From Inquilinus sp042743185 (GTDB lineage: Bacteria > Pseudomonadota > Alphaproteobacteria > DSM-16000 > Inquilinaceae): a stretch of DNA of 64,000 nucleotides. The DNA lies in contig NZ_JBHYMS010000032.1 of NCBI RefSeq assembly GCF_042743185.1, positions 1 through 64,000 of the forward strand, read 5' to 3'. The notes beneath the pieces were generated by a model. It ran no database searches, was not told the origin of the DNA, and saw only the letters and a list, made by a program, of their open reading frames with translations. Positions 1-8,114 of the stretch are shown here, piece by piece (position 1 is the first letter of the stretch; each line of letters starts with the position of its first letter). The translations under genes were made by a program, and so were the position numbers.

Positions 1-4
1 TGCC

Positions 5-40
5 GCCATTGCAGCAGGGGCGCGCCCCTGCTGCAATGGC
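5..40. repeat. Perfect 36-bp palindrome downstream of the first RTX gene
   Basis: Two 18-nt arms (left arm begins GCCATTGCAG, right arm ends CTGCAATGGC) are perfect reverse complements with no loop. It lies 34 bp beyond the stop of the leftward RTX gene. No T-run follows on either strand within view, so it is not a canonical intrinsic terminator. It could still end or stabilise the RTX transcript. Confidence 0.6.
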
Positions 41-74
41 ATCACCAAACTGACCTGTCTCTATTTATCGTGTC

Positions 75-2438
75 TCATGTCAGGGGTGCAGTCCAGAGGC
101 TCCCCTGCAACTCGATCTGGAAATCCGAGACGCCGTCGCCATTGACGTCGCCGCCGATCACCGTCTTGTCGCCCGAGACGGCATAGCGAAGCTGCCCGGC
201 CTGATGGGTGTAGGCGCCGGTGCCGATGAAGGTGAAGGCCTGGTTGCCGGTGGCAGGGCCGCTCGCATCGATCGCCGACAGGTCGATCCTGTCCGCCTGG
301 GCATGGCTGAAATCCATGATCAGGTCGCGGCCGGCGGCCGAGGCCAGGCTGTCGGCCAGGGTGGCATAGACGAAGCGGTCGGCCCCGGCCCCGCCGGTCA
401 GCGTGTCGCGGCCCAGCCCGCCGGTCAGGACATTGGCGACGTCATTGCCGGTCAGCGTATCGCCGAAGTCGCTGCCGATCAGGTTCTCGATCGACGTGTA
501 GATGTCGCCGGTGGCGGTGCCGGCCGATCCCACGCCGGTCGCCAGGCTGGCGACCACGCGGACGGTGCTGTCGGTGTAGATGGCGGTATCGGCGCCGTCT
601 CCGCCGTCGAGATGATCGGGGCCTGCCCGGCCCATGAGGATGTCGTTGCCGCTTCCGCCGGACAGGGCGTTGGCGCCGCTGGTTCCGGACAGCCTATCCG
701 AGACACTGGTGCCGATCGCGTTCTCGACCGAGAAATAGACGTCGCCATCGTACAGGCCGGCGCCGTAGCGCCCCCATATGGTCTTCTGCAGGTCGACGAT
801 CGCTCCTCCGGTTTGGGCGTTTCCGATGGAGTAGTCGACGGTGTCGATGCCCGCGCCGCCGTCGAAGCGCTCGGCGCCCATATTGGCCTTCATGATATCG
901 TTTCCGGCGCCGCCGGACAGATCGTAGGGAATGTAAGTCGTGAAGTCCCCCGAATTTCCGCCGCTGATCAGGAGGTCGTCCCCGGTTCCACCGTCGAGAT
1001 AGGTGATCTCGTCGAATGCACCTGTGAGGGTATCGGCGAAGTTGCTGCCGACGATGCCGAAGATGCCGCTGAAAGTGTCGCCTTCCGCGGTGCCGCCCGA
1101 AGCGGTTCCGGCGGCGAGATCGACGGCCACGCCGGCAAGGCTGTCGACATAGCTGACGGTCGTGGTGCCGGACGGCCACGGGTCTTGAGTGAAGTGGTCG
1201 GCGCCGGCGCCGCCGATGAGGATGTCGTCGCCTCCGCCGCCGTTGAGAGTGTTGGCGTTGGCGTCGCCGATCAGTGTGTCGTCGAAACTGCTGCCGAAGA
1301 TGGTCTCGATCGAGGCATAGGTATCGCCCTCGGCGGTGCCGCCCGATCCGGTCCCGGTCAGGTCGGCAGTCACTCCGACCGTGCTGTCGGTATAGGAGAC
1401 GGTATCGCTGCCGCTGCCGCCGTCGAGATGATCCGCACCCGCACCGCCGCTCAATCTGTCATCGCCGGCACCGCCCGCGAGAGCGTCGGCACCGGCATCG
1501 CCGGCCAGCGTGTCATTCCCGGCCGCGCCACGCAGCGTATCGTCGCCATCCCCGCCGGTGATGGCCGCGGCACCGGCGCCGGCGCTGATGATATCGTTGC
1601 CGTTCCCGCCGGAGAGACTGCCGAGCGTGTTGCCGCCGGTCAGCCTGTCATCGTGGTCGCTGCCGACGATGTTCTCGATCAAGAAGTAGGTGTCGCCATA
1701 GGCCGTGCCGGTCGTACCGATCCCGGTCGTCAGATTGACGGTCACCCCCACCGTGCTGTCGGTGTAAACGGCCGTGTCGCTGCCGTTACCGCCGATGAGA
1801 TGATCGGTCCCGGCCCCGCCGGTCAGCATCCCGCCGCCGTCGCCGGCTTCAAGAATGTCGGCTCCGGCTCCGCCCGCCAGGATGTCATAGCCGTTCCCGC
1901 CGGAAAGAACATTCGCGCCGCCGTCGCCGGTCAAGGTGTCGGCGAGAGCGCTGCCGACGATGCTCTCGATCGAAACATATGTGTCTCCCTCGGCCGTGCC
2001 GCCTGATCCGGTTCCGGTGATCAGGCTGACGATCACCGCGGCGGTGCTGTCCGCATATCTCGCCGTATCCTCCCCGGCCCCGCCATCGAGATGATCGGCA
2101 CCGGCACCGCCGGTGAAGCTGTTGTCCGCACCGTCGCCGGTCAGGTTGTCGGCAAAAGTGCTGCCGACCAGATTCTCGACCGAGGTGTAGGTATCGCCGG
2201 TGGCCGTGCCGGTCGACCCGGTTCCGGCCAAGCTTGTGGTCACTCCGACGGCGCTGTCGTCGTAAGAGGCCGTGTCGATTCCGGCGCCGCCGTCGAGATG
2301 ATCGGCGCCGGCGCCGCCGCGCAGCACGTCGTCGCCATCCAGGCCGTCGAGGGTATCGTTGCCGCCAAGGCCGAAGATCTCGTCGGGGCCGCCGGTGCCG
2401 TCGAGCAGGTCGTCGCCAGGGGTGCCGAAGATCGCCAT
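75..2438 (-). CDS. RTX calcium-binding repeat protein (putative type I secreted)
   Basis: A 787-residue acidic Gly/Asp-rich protein made almost entirely of GGxGxDxLx nonapeptide repeats, the family signature for a Ca2+-binding parallel beta-roll. Between repeat blocks a spacer module recurs about seven times, recognisable as DTxxYxDSxxGV followed by GDTYxSIENxxGSxFxDTLTG. The last 100 or so residues resemble the serralysin-type C-terminal domain (ADRFVYATLADS, DFSHAQADRIDLS). There is no Sec signal, as expected for type I secretion. The start at MAIFGTPGDD is the natural one. No catalytic domain is visible, so it may be a structural, adhesive or Ca-binding exoprotein. Oddly, it ends in LWTAPLT, whereas the two paralogues at 14827-17346 and 19130-20749 end in LVAGDFVL. 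No secretion genes are nearby. Confidence 0.9.
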   Translation of the reverse strand: MAIFGTPGDDLLDGTGGPDEIFGLGGNDTLDGLDGDDVLRGGAGADHLDGGAGIDTASYDDSAVGVTTSLAGTGSTGTATGDTYTSVENLVGSTFADNLTGDGADNSFTGGAGADHLDGGAGEDTARYADSTAAVIVSLITGTGSGGTAEGDTYVSIESIVGSALADTLTGDGGANVLSGGNGYDILAGGAGADILEAGDGGGMLTGGAGTDHLIGGNGSDTAVYTDSTVGVTVNLTTGIGTTGTAYGDTYFLIENIVGSDHDDRLTGGNTLGSLSGGNGNDIISAGAGAAAITGGDGDDTLRGAAGNDTLAGDAGADALAGGAGDDRLSGGAGADHLDGGSGSDTVSYTDSTVGVTADLTGTGSGGTAEGDTYASIETIFGSSFDDTLIGDANANTLNGGGGDDILIGGAGADHFTQDPWPSGTTTVSYVDSLAGVAVDLAAGTASGGTAEGDTFSGIFGIVGSNFADTLTGAFDEITYLDGGTGDDLLISGGNSGDFTTYIPYDLSGGAGNDIMKANMGAERFDGGAGIDTVDYSIGNAQTGGAIVDLQKTIWGRYGAGLYDGDVYFSVENAIGTSVSDRLSGTSGANALSGGSGNDILMGRAGPDHLDGGDGADTAIYTDSTVRVVASLATGVGSAGTATGDIYTSIENLIGSDFGDTLTGNDVANVLTGGLGRDTLTGGAGADRFVYATLADSLASAAGRDLIMDFSHAQADRIDLSAIDASGPATGNQAFTFIGTGAYTHQAGQLRYAVSGDKTVIGGDVNGDGVSDFQIELQGSLWTAPLT

Positions 2439-2567
2439 GACAGATCCCTCGATGCCTGTGTTGCCGATCCGACGTTGGCGACAAAAGGTGGCCGAATTCA
2501 GCCGACGTCTTCCGTCTTGATACCAGCTTCTTTCGGCCGGGCGCAGCGGCGGTCGGCCGACGCAGAG

Positions 2568-3215
2568 CTACCGCCGGACCAGGCATCCGCGCAGGAAGAT
2601 GTCCACCGCCTCGTCGACCCGGCGGTCGATCTCCACCCGGGTCGGCAGCGGGGCGACGCCGAGCGTGGCGGCGCGGAGCGGTTCGGCGATCGTCATCGAG
2701 ACCAGCATCCGGGCCGTTTCCATGGCGTCGTCGAAACGCAGCACGCCATGCCGGCGCTGCGTCTCCAGCCAGGCGGCCAGCGCCTCGGCGTTGCGCACCG
2801 GACCGGCCTGGTAGAAGGCCTTCGCCATCCCCGGGAAGCGCAGCGACTCGGCGTAGACCAGCCGGTTCAGCGCCACCGTCTCCTCCGACAGCACCAGCCG
2901 CGCCAGCTCCTGCAGGAACTGATGCAGGGCCTGCTCCATGCCTTCCGGATCGGGGCCGGCGTCATGCCCGATCGGCGAGCGCAGCGCTTCCGACCGGGCG
3001 TCGATCACAGCCTCCAGCAGATGCTCCTTGGTGTCGACGAAGCGGTAGATCGTCTTCTTCGACACGCCGGCCGCCTGGGCCACCGCCTCCATGCTGGTGC
3101 CGCCGAAGCCCTGGGCCAGGAAAATCCGGGTCGCCGCCTCCAGGATCAGGCGCCTGGTCTCCTCGTCGCTGCGCTGCTGCGGCCGGCCTCGCGGCCGTTT
3201 CGGCGTTTCCTGCAT
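2568..3215 (-). CDS. TetR/AcrR family transcriptional regulator
   Basis: A 215-residue repressor-type protein. The N-terminal helix-turn-helix lies at about residues 20-62 and ends in the TetR signature SKKTIYRFVDTKEHLL. It is preceded by a basic arm (KRPRGRPQQR). The C-terminal part is a helical ligand-binding domain. An upstream in-frame ATG at 3359 would add 48 residues of non-conserved sequence, so I place the start at MQETPKRP, with a GAGGGG ribosome site about 8 nt upstream. It is divergent from the EmrA/EmrB-type efflux pair at 3365-6143, with an inverted repeat between them, so it most likely represses that pump and itself. The inducer is unknown. Confidence 0.9.
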   Translation of the reverse strand: MQETPKRPRGRPQQRSDEETRRLILEAATRIFLAQGFGGTSMEAVAQAAGVSKKTIYRFVDTKEHLLEAVIDARSEALRSPIGHDAGPDPEGMEQALHQFLQELARLVLSEETVALNRLVYAESLRFPGMAKAFYQAGPVRNAEALAAWLETQRRHGVLRFDDAMETARMLVSMTIAEPLRAATLGVAPLPTRVEIDRRVDEAVDIFLRGCLVRR

Positions 3216-3271
3216 GTCTGGCCCCTCGGTCGCGCATTTGCACAATTCGCTTCCCTCTCCCATCTTTTGTC

Positions 3272-3289
3272 GGAAACCGTCAAGTTTCC
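3272..3289. promoter_or_regulatory. Putative TetR operator between tetR and the efflux operon
   Basis: The inverted repeat GGAAAC-N6-GTTTCC lies in the 149-bp divergent spacer. On the minus strand a TTGACG sequence resembling a -35 element sits inside it (3283-3278). Position and symmetry fit a TetR-family operator. Assignment to the neighbouring regulator is inference. Confidence 0.5.
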
Positions 3290-3364
3290 TAAATCGCCTC
3301 GACATCCCGCCGCCCTCGAAGACGGCCGGCGATCCGGCGGTTTTCGCTTTGGAGGGCAAATGTC

Positions 3365-4531
3365 ATGACGCATCAGGTTCAGCCGGCCCAGCTCCGCACC
3401 GCGCCGGCGCCGGAGGCCAGCGAGACCGCGGCCGCGCCGGCGGCGCCGCGGCGCCGCCTCGGGCGCCGGCTCCTGCTGCTGCCGCTCGGGGTCGTCGTCC
3501 TGGCCGGCGCCGCGTGGTTCGGCTGGAACTGGTGGACCGTCGGGCGGTTCCAGGAATCGACCGACGACGCCTATGTGAAGGCCGATTCGACCACCATCGC
3601 GCCGAAGGTCTCCGGCTACATCGCCGAGGTGCTGGTCCAGGACAACCACGCGGTGACGGCGGGCCAGCCCCTGGCCCGGATCGACGACCGCGACTACGCC
3701 GTGGCGCTGGACCAGGCCAAGGCCAATGTCCTGGCGGCCCAGGCCGACATCGCCGATGCCGACGCGGCGATCCAGCAGCAGGCGGCGGCGATCGAGCAGG
3801 CCCGCGCCACCGTCGGGGTCGACCAGGCGGCGCTGACCTACGCCCAGCAGCAGTTCGACCGCTACACGGCCCTGGCCAAGACCGGCAACGGCAGCGTGCA
3901 GAACGCGCAGCAGATGACCGCCAACGTCCAGTCGGCGACCGCGACGCTGCAGCGCGACCAGGCGGCGGTGACCGCGTCGGAGAAGCAGCTCGACGTGCTG
4001 AAGGCCCAGCTGGAGAAGGCGAAGGCCGCGCTCGCGGCCGACCAGGCGGCGCAGCGCCAAGCCGAGCTCAACCTCGGCTATACCACCATCGCCGCGCCGG
4101 TGGCAGGCACGATCGGCAACCGCAGCCTGCGGGTCGGCCAGTACGTCCAGGCCGGCACCCAGCTGATGGCCGTGGTGCCGCTGGCCGAAACCTATGTCGT
4201 CGCCAACTTCAAGGAGACGCAGCTGACCGACGTGCATCCGGGCCAGCCGGTCGACATCGCGGTCGACATGTTCCCGGACGCCGACATCCACGGCCATGTC
4301 GACAGCCTGTCGCCGGCCAGCGGCCAGGAATTCGCCCTGCTGCCGCCGGACAACGCCACCGGCAACTTCACCAAGATCGTCCAGCGCATCCCGGTGAAGA
4401 TCGTGCTCGAGCGCGACGACCCGCTGGCGGGCGAGCTGCGCCCCGGCATGTCGGTGATCGCGACCATCGACACCAAGCAGGGCGACACCAAGCAGGGCGA
4501 CACCAAGCAGGACACGGCCGCGGCCCACTGA
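3365..4531 (+). CDS. HlyD/EmrA-family membrane fusion protein of a drug efflux system
   Basis: A 388-residue periplasmic adaptor with one N-terminal membrane segment at about residues 35-56. It then has the HlyD entry motif STDDAYVKAD, a biotinyl-lipoyl-like beta region, a long Ala/Gln-rich coiled-coil hairpin (about 115-245), and the return strand GYTTIAAPVAGTIGNRS. This is the EmrA pattern: it bridges an inner-membrane MFS pump to an outer-membrane channel. GGAGGG lies 8 nt before the ATG. The partner MFS gene starts 25 bp downstream, so the two form an operon. The C-terminus carries a near-perfect 15-bp tandem repeat (DTKQG units). It is not an RTX type I secretion adaptor, because no exporter ATPase is adjacent. 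Confidence 0.92.
   Translation: MTHQVQPAQLRTAPAPEASETAAAPAAPRRRLGRRLLLLPLGVVVLAGAAWFGWNWWTVGRFQESTDDAYVKADSTTIAPKVSGYIAEVLVQDNHAVTAGQPLARIDDRDYAVALDQAKANVLAAQADIADADAAIQQQAAAIEQARATVGVDQAALTYAQQQFDRYTALAKTGNGSVQNAQQMTANVQSATATLQRDQAAVTASEKQLDVLKAQLEKAKAALAADQAAQRQAELNLGYTTIAAPVAGTIGNRSLRVGQYVQAGTQLMAVVPLAETYVVANFKETQLTDVHPGQPVDIAVDMFPDADIHGHVDSLSPASGQEFALLPPDNATGNFTKIVQRIPVKIVLERDDPLAGELRPGMSVIATIDTKQGDTKQGDTKQDTAAAH
4469..4510 (+). repeat. 15-bp tandem repeat (about 2.8 copies) at the end of the emrA-like gene
   Basis: The unit GACACCAAGCAGGGC occurs at 4469-4483 and 4484-4498, followed by a 12-nt partial copy at 4499-4510. It encodes DTKQG-DTKQG-DTKQ. Because 15 is a multiple of three, copy-number changes would lengthen or shorten the hydrophilic tail without a frameshift. 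Confidence 0.85.
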
Positions 4532-4556
4532 GCGCCGCGGCCGGAGGGCCCAATCC

Positions 4557-6143
4557 ATGTCTTCCACCACCACCGCCGGCGCCCCGCCGACCAGTTCTGG
4601 CGACCGTGCCAGCCTGACCACCTGGATCTCGGTGTTCTCCGGCCTGCTCGGCGCCTTCATGGCGGTGCTGAACATCCAGATCACCAATGCCTCGCTGCCG
4701 CAGATCGAAGGCGGCATCGGCACCGGCGTCGACAACGGCGCCTGGATCTCGACCTCCTATCTGATCGGCGAGATCATCGTCATCCCGCTGACCGCCTATC
4801 TCAGCCAGGTCTTCTCCTTCCGCCGCTTCCTGCTGGTCAACACCGCACTGTTCCTGGTGTTCTCGGTGGCCTGCGCCTTCGCCACCAGCCTGGGCGAGAT
4901 GATCCTGCTGCGCGGCATCCAGGGCTTCACCGGCGGCGTGCTGATCCCGATGGCCTTCACCCTGGTGATGACCAGGCTGCCGCTCTCCCAGCGGCCGATG
5001 GGCATGGCGCTGTTCGCCATCACCGCCACGTTCGCGCCGGCGATCGGCCCGACCATCGGCGGCTGGCTGACCGACAATTACGGCTGGGAATACATCTTCT
5101 ACATCAACCTGGTGCCGGGCGCCTTCATGCTGGCCGGGCTGGCCGCGACGCTGGAGCGCGAGCCGATGCGGCTCTCCCTCCTGAAGGAGGGCGACTGGTT
5201 CGGCATCGGCGCCATGGCGATCGGCCTGGCGGCGCTGCAGACGGTGCTGGAGGAGGGCAACAAGGACGACTGGTTCGGCTCTCCCTTCATCGTCCGCCTG
5301 ACCGTGATCGCCGTCGTCTTCCTGTCGCTGTTCATCTGGATCGAGCTGACGGTGAAAAAGCCTGCGGTCGATCTGCGCCTGCTGACGCGGTGGAACTTCG
5401 GCTTCGGCACGCTGGCGAACATCTTCCTCGGCTTCGCCCTCTACGGCAGCGCCTATCTGCTGCCGCAGTACCTGGCCCAGGTGCAGGGCTACGACTCGGA
5501 GCAGATCGGCATGGTGGTCGCCTGGACCGGCCTGCCGCAGCTGCTGATCATCCCGCTGGTGCCGATGCTGATGGGCCGGATGGACGCCCGCTGGCTGGTG
5601 GCCGGGGGCCTCCTGGTCTTCGCCGCCAGCTGCTTCATGAACACCCACATGTCGCTGGTCTATGGCGGCGACCAGCTGTTCGCGCCCAACATCGTCCGCG
5701 CGATCGGCCAGGCCGTGGTGATGGCGCCGCTCTCGGCCATCGCCATGGCCGGCATCGCCCGGCACGAATCCGCCGCCGCCTCGGGCCTGTTCAACATGCT
5801 GCGCAACCTCGGCGGCGCCTTCGGCACCGCGCTCTTGGGCACCATCGTCACCAAGCGCGAGCAGTACCACTCGAACATCATCGGCCAGTCGGTGTCGCTG
5901 TTCCAGGAGGCGACGCGGACTAGGATCGACCAGCTGACCCAGCATTTCCTGTCGAGCGGCGTGTCCGACCCGGCGACCGCCAAGCACCAGGCGGTGATCG
6001 CCATCGGCAGGACCGTGCGGGCGCAGTCGCTGGTGATGGGCTTCAGCGACACCTTCGCCGTGCTGGGCGTGATCCTGCTGGCCTCCGCCGCCTGCGTCTT
6101 CATCATGCGCAAGGGCGCCGCCTCGGGCGGAGGAGCGCATTAG
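4557..6143 (+). CDS. EmrB/QacA-type MFS drug efflux transporter (DHA2 family)
   Basis: A 528-residue polytopic inner-membrane protein of the length and hydropathy expected for 14 transmembrane segments. It has DHA2 features: LNIQITNASLPQIEG in the first helix, the loop GRWESG-equivalent region LSQRPMGMALF, and the motif C-like ATFAPAIGPTIGGWLTDN. It would expel hydrophobic drugs or toxic metabolites by proton antiport through the adaptor encoded just upstream. The start follows GGAGGG by 9 nt. It is probably controlled by the divergent TetR gene. It ends just before palindromic element R1 and faces the DUF2189 gene. The substrate cannot be predicted. Confidence 0.93.
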   Translation: MSSTTTAGAPPTSSGDRASLTTWISVFSGLLGAFMAVLNIQITNASLPQIEGGIGTGVDNGAWISTSYLIGEIIVIPLTAYLSQVFSFRRFLLVNTALFLVFSVACAFATSLGEMILLRGIQGFTGGVLIPMAFTLVMTRLPLSQRPMGMALFAITATFAPAIGPTIGGWLTDNYGWEYIFYINLVPGAFMLAGLAATLEREPMRLSLLKEGDWFGIGAMAIGLAALQTVLEEGNKDDWFGSPFIVRLTVIAVVFLSLFIWIELTVKKPAVDLRLLTRWNFGFGTLANIFLGFALYGSAYLLPQYLAQVQGYDSEQIGMVVAWTGLPQLLIIPLVPMLMGRMDARWLVAGGLLVFAASCFMNTHMSLVYGGDQLFAPNIVRAIGQAVVMAPLSAIAMAGIARHESAAASGLFNMLRNLGGAFGTALLGTIVTKREQYHSNIIGQSVSLFQEATRTRIDQLTQHFLSSGVSDPATAKHQAVIAIGRTVRAQSLVMGFSDTFAVLGVILLASAACVFIMRKGAASGGGAH

Positions 6144-6148
6144 GTTCG

Positions 6149-6232
6149 CGTAGATTGGGTTCGCGCAAGCGAACCCAACACTGGTCCCGGCGGCGCGATG
6201 TTGGGTTCGCCCGAAGGCGAACCCAACCTACG
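6149..6232. repeat. Palindromic element R1 (two-unit REP-like), between converging genes
   Basis: Unit 1 is GTAGATTGGGTTCGC-loop-GCGAACCCAACA and unit 2 is GTTGGGTTCGC-loop-GCGAACCCAACCTACG, separated by about 19 bp. It lies between the MFS stop (6143) and the DUF2189 stop (6236). It belongs to a family of six elements in this window (see R2-R6). Confidence 0.85.
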
Positions 6233-6235
6233 ACG

Positions 6236-7096
6236 TCAATTCACCAGCTTGCGGTACAGGTGCCAGGTGGCGTGGCCGAGCACCGGCATGACCACGATCA
6301 GCCCGACGAACAGCGGCAGCGAGCCGACCACGAGGCTGGCGGCGACGATCAGACCCCAGGCCGCCATCGGGATCGGGTTGGCGGCGACGGCGCGGACCGA
6401 GGTCCAGATCGCGGTATCGGCGCCGACGTCGCGGTCGAGCAGCAGCGGGAACGACACCACGCCGATCGCCATCGCCGCCACGGCGAAGACCAGGCCGACG
6501 CCGCAGCCGACCACGATCAGGGTCCAGCCGGCGGTGGTGCCGAACACCTCGCCCAGGAAGGTGCCGAGCGAGGCCGGCTCGCCCGGGCCGAGGGTGGCGT
6601 TGTAGATCACCTGGGCCAGGACCATCCACAGGATGAAGATCGCCGCCAGGATGGCGCCGACCGTCAGGATGACGCCGAAGCGGGGCGTGCGCAGCACGCC
6701 GAAGGCGGCGCCCCAGCTGGACGGCTGGCCCATCTCCCGCCGCCGGCTCATCTCGTAGAGGCCGATCGCGGCGAAGGGGCCGATCAGGGCGAAGCCCGAG
6801 GCCAGCGGGAACAGGAGCGGGATCATGTCCTGCCCGACCATGGCCCGTGCCAGCACCAGCCCGACCACCGGATAGATCAGGCAGAGATAGAGGACGTCGG
6901 TGCGGTAGTGGCCGAAATCCTCGAAGCCCTTGGCCAGGGCGTCGCGCAGGTCCTGCAGCCCGATGCGGTGCACCGCCGGGGCCAGGCTGTTGGGGTTCTC
7001 TTCGGCGTGGAAGACGGTCTGGCTGCCGGTGCGCAGGGCGTGGCTGCCGAATCTGAGCTGGTCCGCTCCCCACTCCAGGGGGTTTCGGATGGTCAT
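6236..7096 (-). CDS. DUF2189 integral membrane protein
   Basis: A 286-residue membrane protein recognised as DUF2189. A short cytoplasmic N-terminus (RIGLQDLRDALAKGFEDFGHYRTD) leads into a hydrophobic core of about six helices, starting with LYLCLIYPVVGLVLARA and including GPFAAIGLYEMSRRREMG. The function is not established. Members are often found near cytochrome oxidase or respiratory genes in Alphaproteobacteria, and here it is divergent from a cytochrome c and an oxidase operon, so a respiratory accessory role is a reasonable guess. A good GGAGG site precedes the ATG. The stop lies 4 bp from palindromic element R1. Confidence 0.8.
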   Translation of the reverse strand: MTIRNPLEWGADQLRFGSHALRTGSQTVFHAEENPNSLAPAVHRIGLQDLRDALAKGFEDFGHYRTDVLYLCLIYPVVGLVLARAMVGQDMIPLLFPLASGFALIGPFAAIGLYEMSRRREMGQPSSWGAAFGVLRTPRFGVILTVGAILAAIFILWMVLAQVIYNATLGPGEPASLGTFLGEVFGTTAGWTLIVVGCGVGLVFAVAAMAIGVVSFPLLLDRDVGADTAIWTSVRAVAANPIPMAAWGLIVAASLVVGSLPLFVGLIVVMPVLGHATWHLYRKLVN

Positions 7097-7364
7097 GTCC
7101 GTTCCTCCCGAACGTCTGTTCGAGGGGGTTCGCTTCGACCGTGGCAGTGCGGCCGGGATGGCCGCCGGTCACGCCGACGCGACCCGCCATGGACCAAAGT
7201 ATAACCCGGCTGCGACATTCCGTCCCCTGTCTTTGTCTGGCAGCGTGAAGCAGCCGGGACGTGACGAATCGCACGGCCCTTGAAGGCGGCGGCGGAAAGC
7301 CGGAGTATCGGGGCATCGGCAACGCCCGATGCAGCCAGCATGCAGCCAGCCAGGAGGAAGCGTG

Positions 7365-7769
7365 ATGATGCGTTCGACCCTGATCGGTGCACTCGCCTTG
7401 GTCGTCTTTACGTCCGGGGGCCTGACCGCGACCGCCCGGGCGGATGGCGACCCGGCGGCCGGCGAGAAGGTGTTCACCCAATGCAAGGCCTGCCACCAGA
7501 TCGGCGAGACGGCCAAGAACGCCGTGGGGCCGGAGCTGAACGGCCTGTTCGGCCGCCATTCCGGCTCGGTCGCGGGCTACAACTACTCCGACGCCAACAA
7601 GAACTCGGGCATCACCTGGGACGAGACGGTGTTCCGCGAGTACATCAAGGCCCCGCGTACCAAGATCCCGGGCACGAAGATGACCTTCATCGGCCTGAAG
7701 GACGACCAGAAGATCACCGATCTGATCGCCTTCCTCAAACAGTACGACGCCCAAGGCAAGAAGAACTGA
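7365..7769 (+). CDS. Periplasmic class I c-type cytochrome
   Basis: A 134-residue precursor. A signal peptide of about 26 residues is followed by DGDPAAGEKVFTQCKACHQIG, with the haem c motif C40-x-x-C43-H44. The sixth haem ligand is probably M106 in IPGTKMTF, and the GPELNGLFGRHSG stretch is typical of cytochrome c2/c550. AGGAGG lies 7 nt upstream of the chosen ATG. An upstream in-frame ATG at 7329 has no ribosome site. It probably carries electrons from the bc1 complex to the oxidase encoded 345 bp downstream. The stop is followed by a long non-coding gap, so co-transcription with that operon is uncertain. Confidence 0.92.
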   Translation: MMRSTLIGALALVVFTSGGLTATARADGDPAAGEKVFTQCKACHQIGETAKNAVGPELNGLFGRHSGSVAGYNYSDANKNSGITWDETVFREYIKAPRTKIPGTKMTFIGLKDDQKITDLIAFLKQYDAQGKKN

Positions 7770-8114
7770 GGGCGGCGGGCCCCGTCGCCCGAGATCGTTG
7801 ACAATCGAGCGGGCTGACCCGCATCATCAATTCACAGGCCAAGGCCGGACAAGTCTGATGCTGCAAGGGTCGTCTTCGCGTCGACCGTGACGCGGGACGG
7901 CCGGGCCAGACGAAGAAGCCGGCCGGCCTCGACACGTGCGAAGGCCGCCATCCATGACGATGTGGCCAAAGTCCGGGGGAGAACGCCGCGCCGGCCCGAC
8001 GGGTCAGGGCGCACCGGGCCCCCGCGCTGTGCCGCTGCATCCTCGTTTCAGCCCAAGACAACCGACTCCCGGCCTTCTCGTCCATGCCATTGCTCATGAC
8101 GGGGGTGACCGGAG
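7770..8114. other. 345-bp spacer between cytochrome c and oxidase operon
   Basis: I see no convincing gene. Open frames here lack ribosome sites and recognisable protein sequence. A TTGACA at 7799-7804 could be a -35 element, but no good -10 follows at 16-18 nt. It probably holds the oxidase operon promoter and leader. Confidence 0.4.

Noticed and set aside
204..2006. Long plus-strand open frame opposite the first RTX gene (600 codons)
   Set aside because: It is the antisense of the GC-rich repeat codons; the product is a low-complexity Gly/Ala/Val repeat with no family similarity, while the other strand encodes a clear RTX protein. Similar long frames opposite the other two RTX genes (15769-17136, 19268-20755) were rejected for the same reason.
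3365..4531. HlyD-like gene as part of a type I secretion system for the RTX proteins
   Set aside because: Its immediate partner is a 14-helix MFS transporter, and it has the EmrA pattern; no ABC exporter or TolC gene is adjacent.
4368..6140. A 590-codon minus-strand frame opposite the MFS gene
   Set aside because: His/Gln/Asp/Glu-rich shadow of the transporter codons.
7735..8097. A 120-codon minus-strand frame in the spacer before the oxidase operon
   Set aside because: No ribosome site or recognisable domain; Arg/Ala/Gly-rich composition typical of chance frames.
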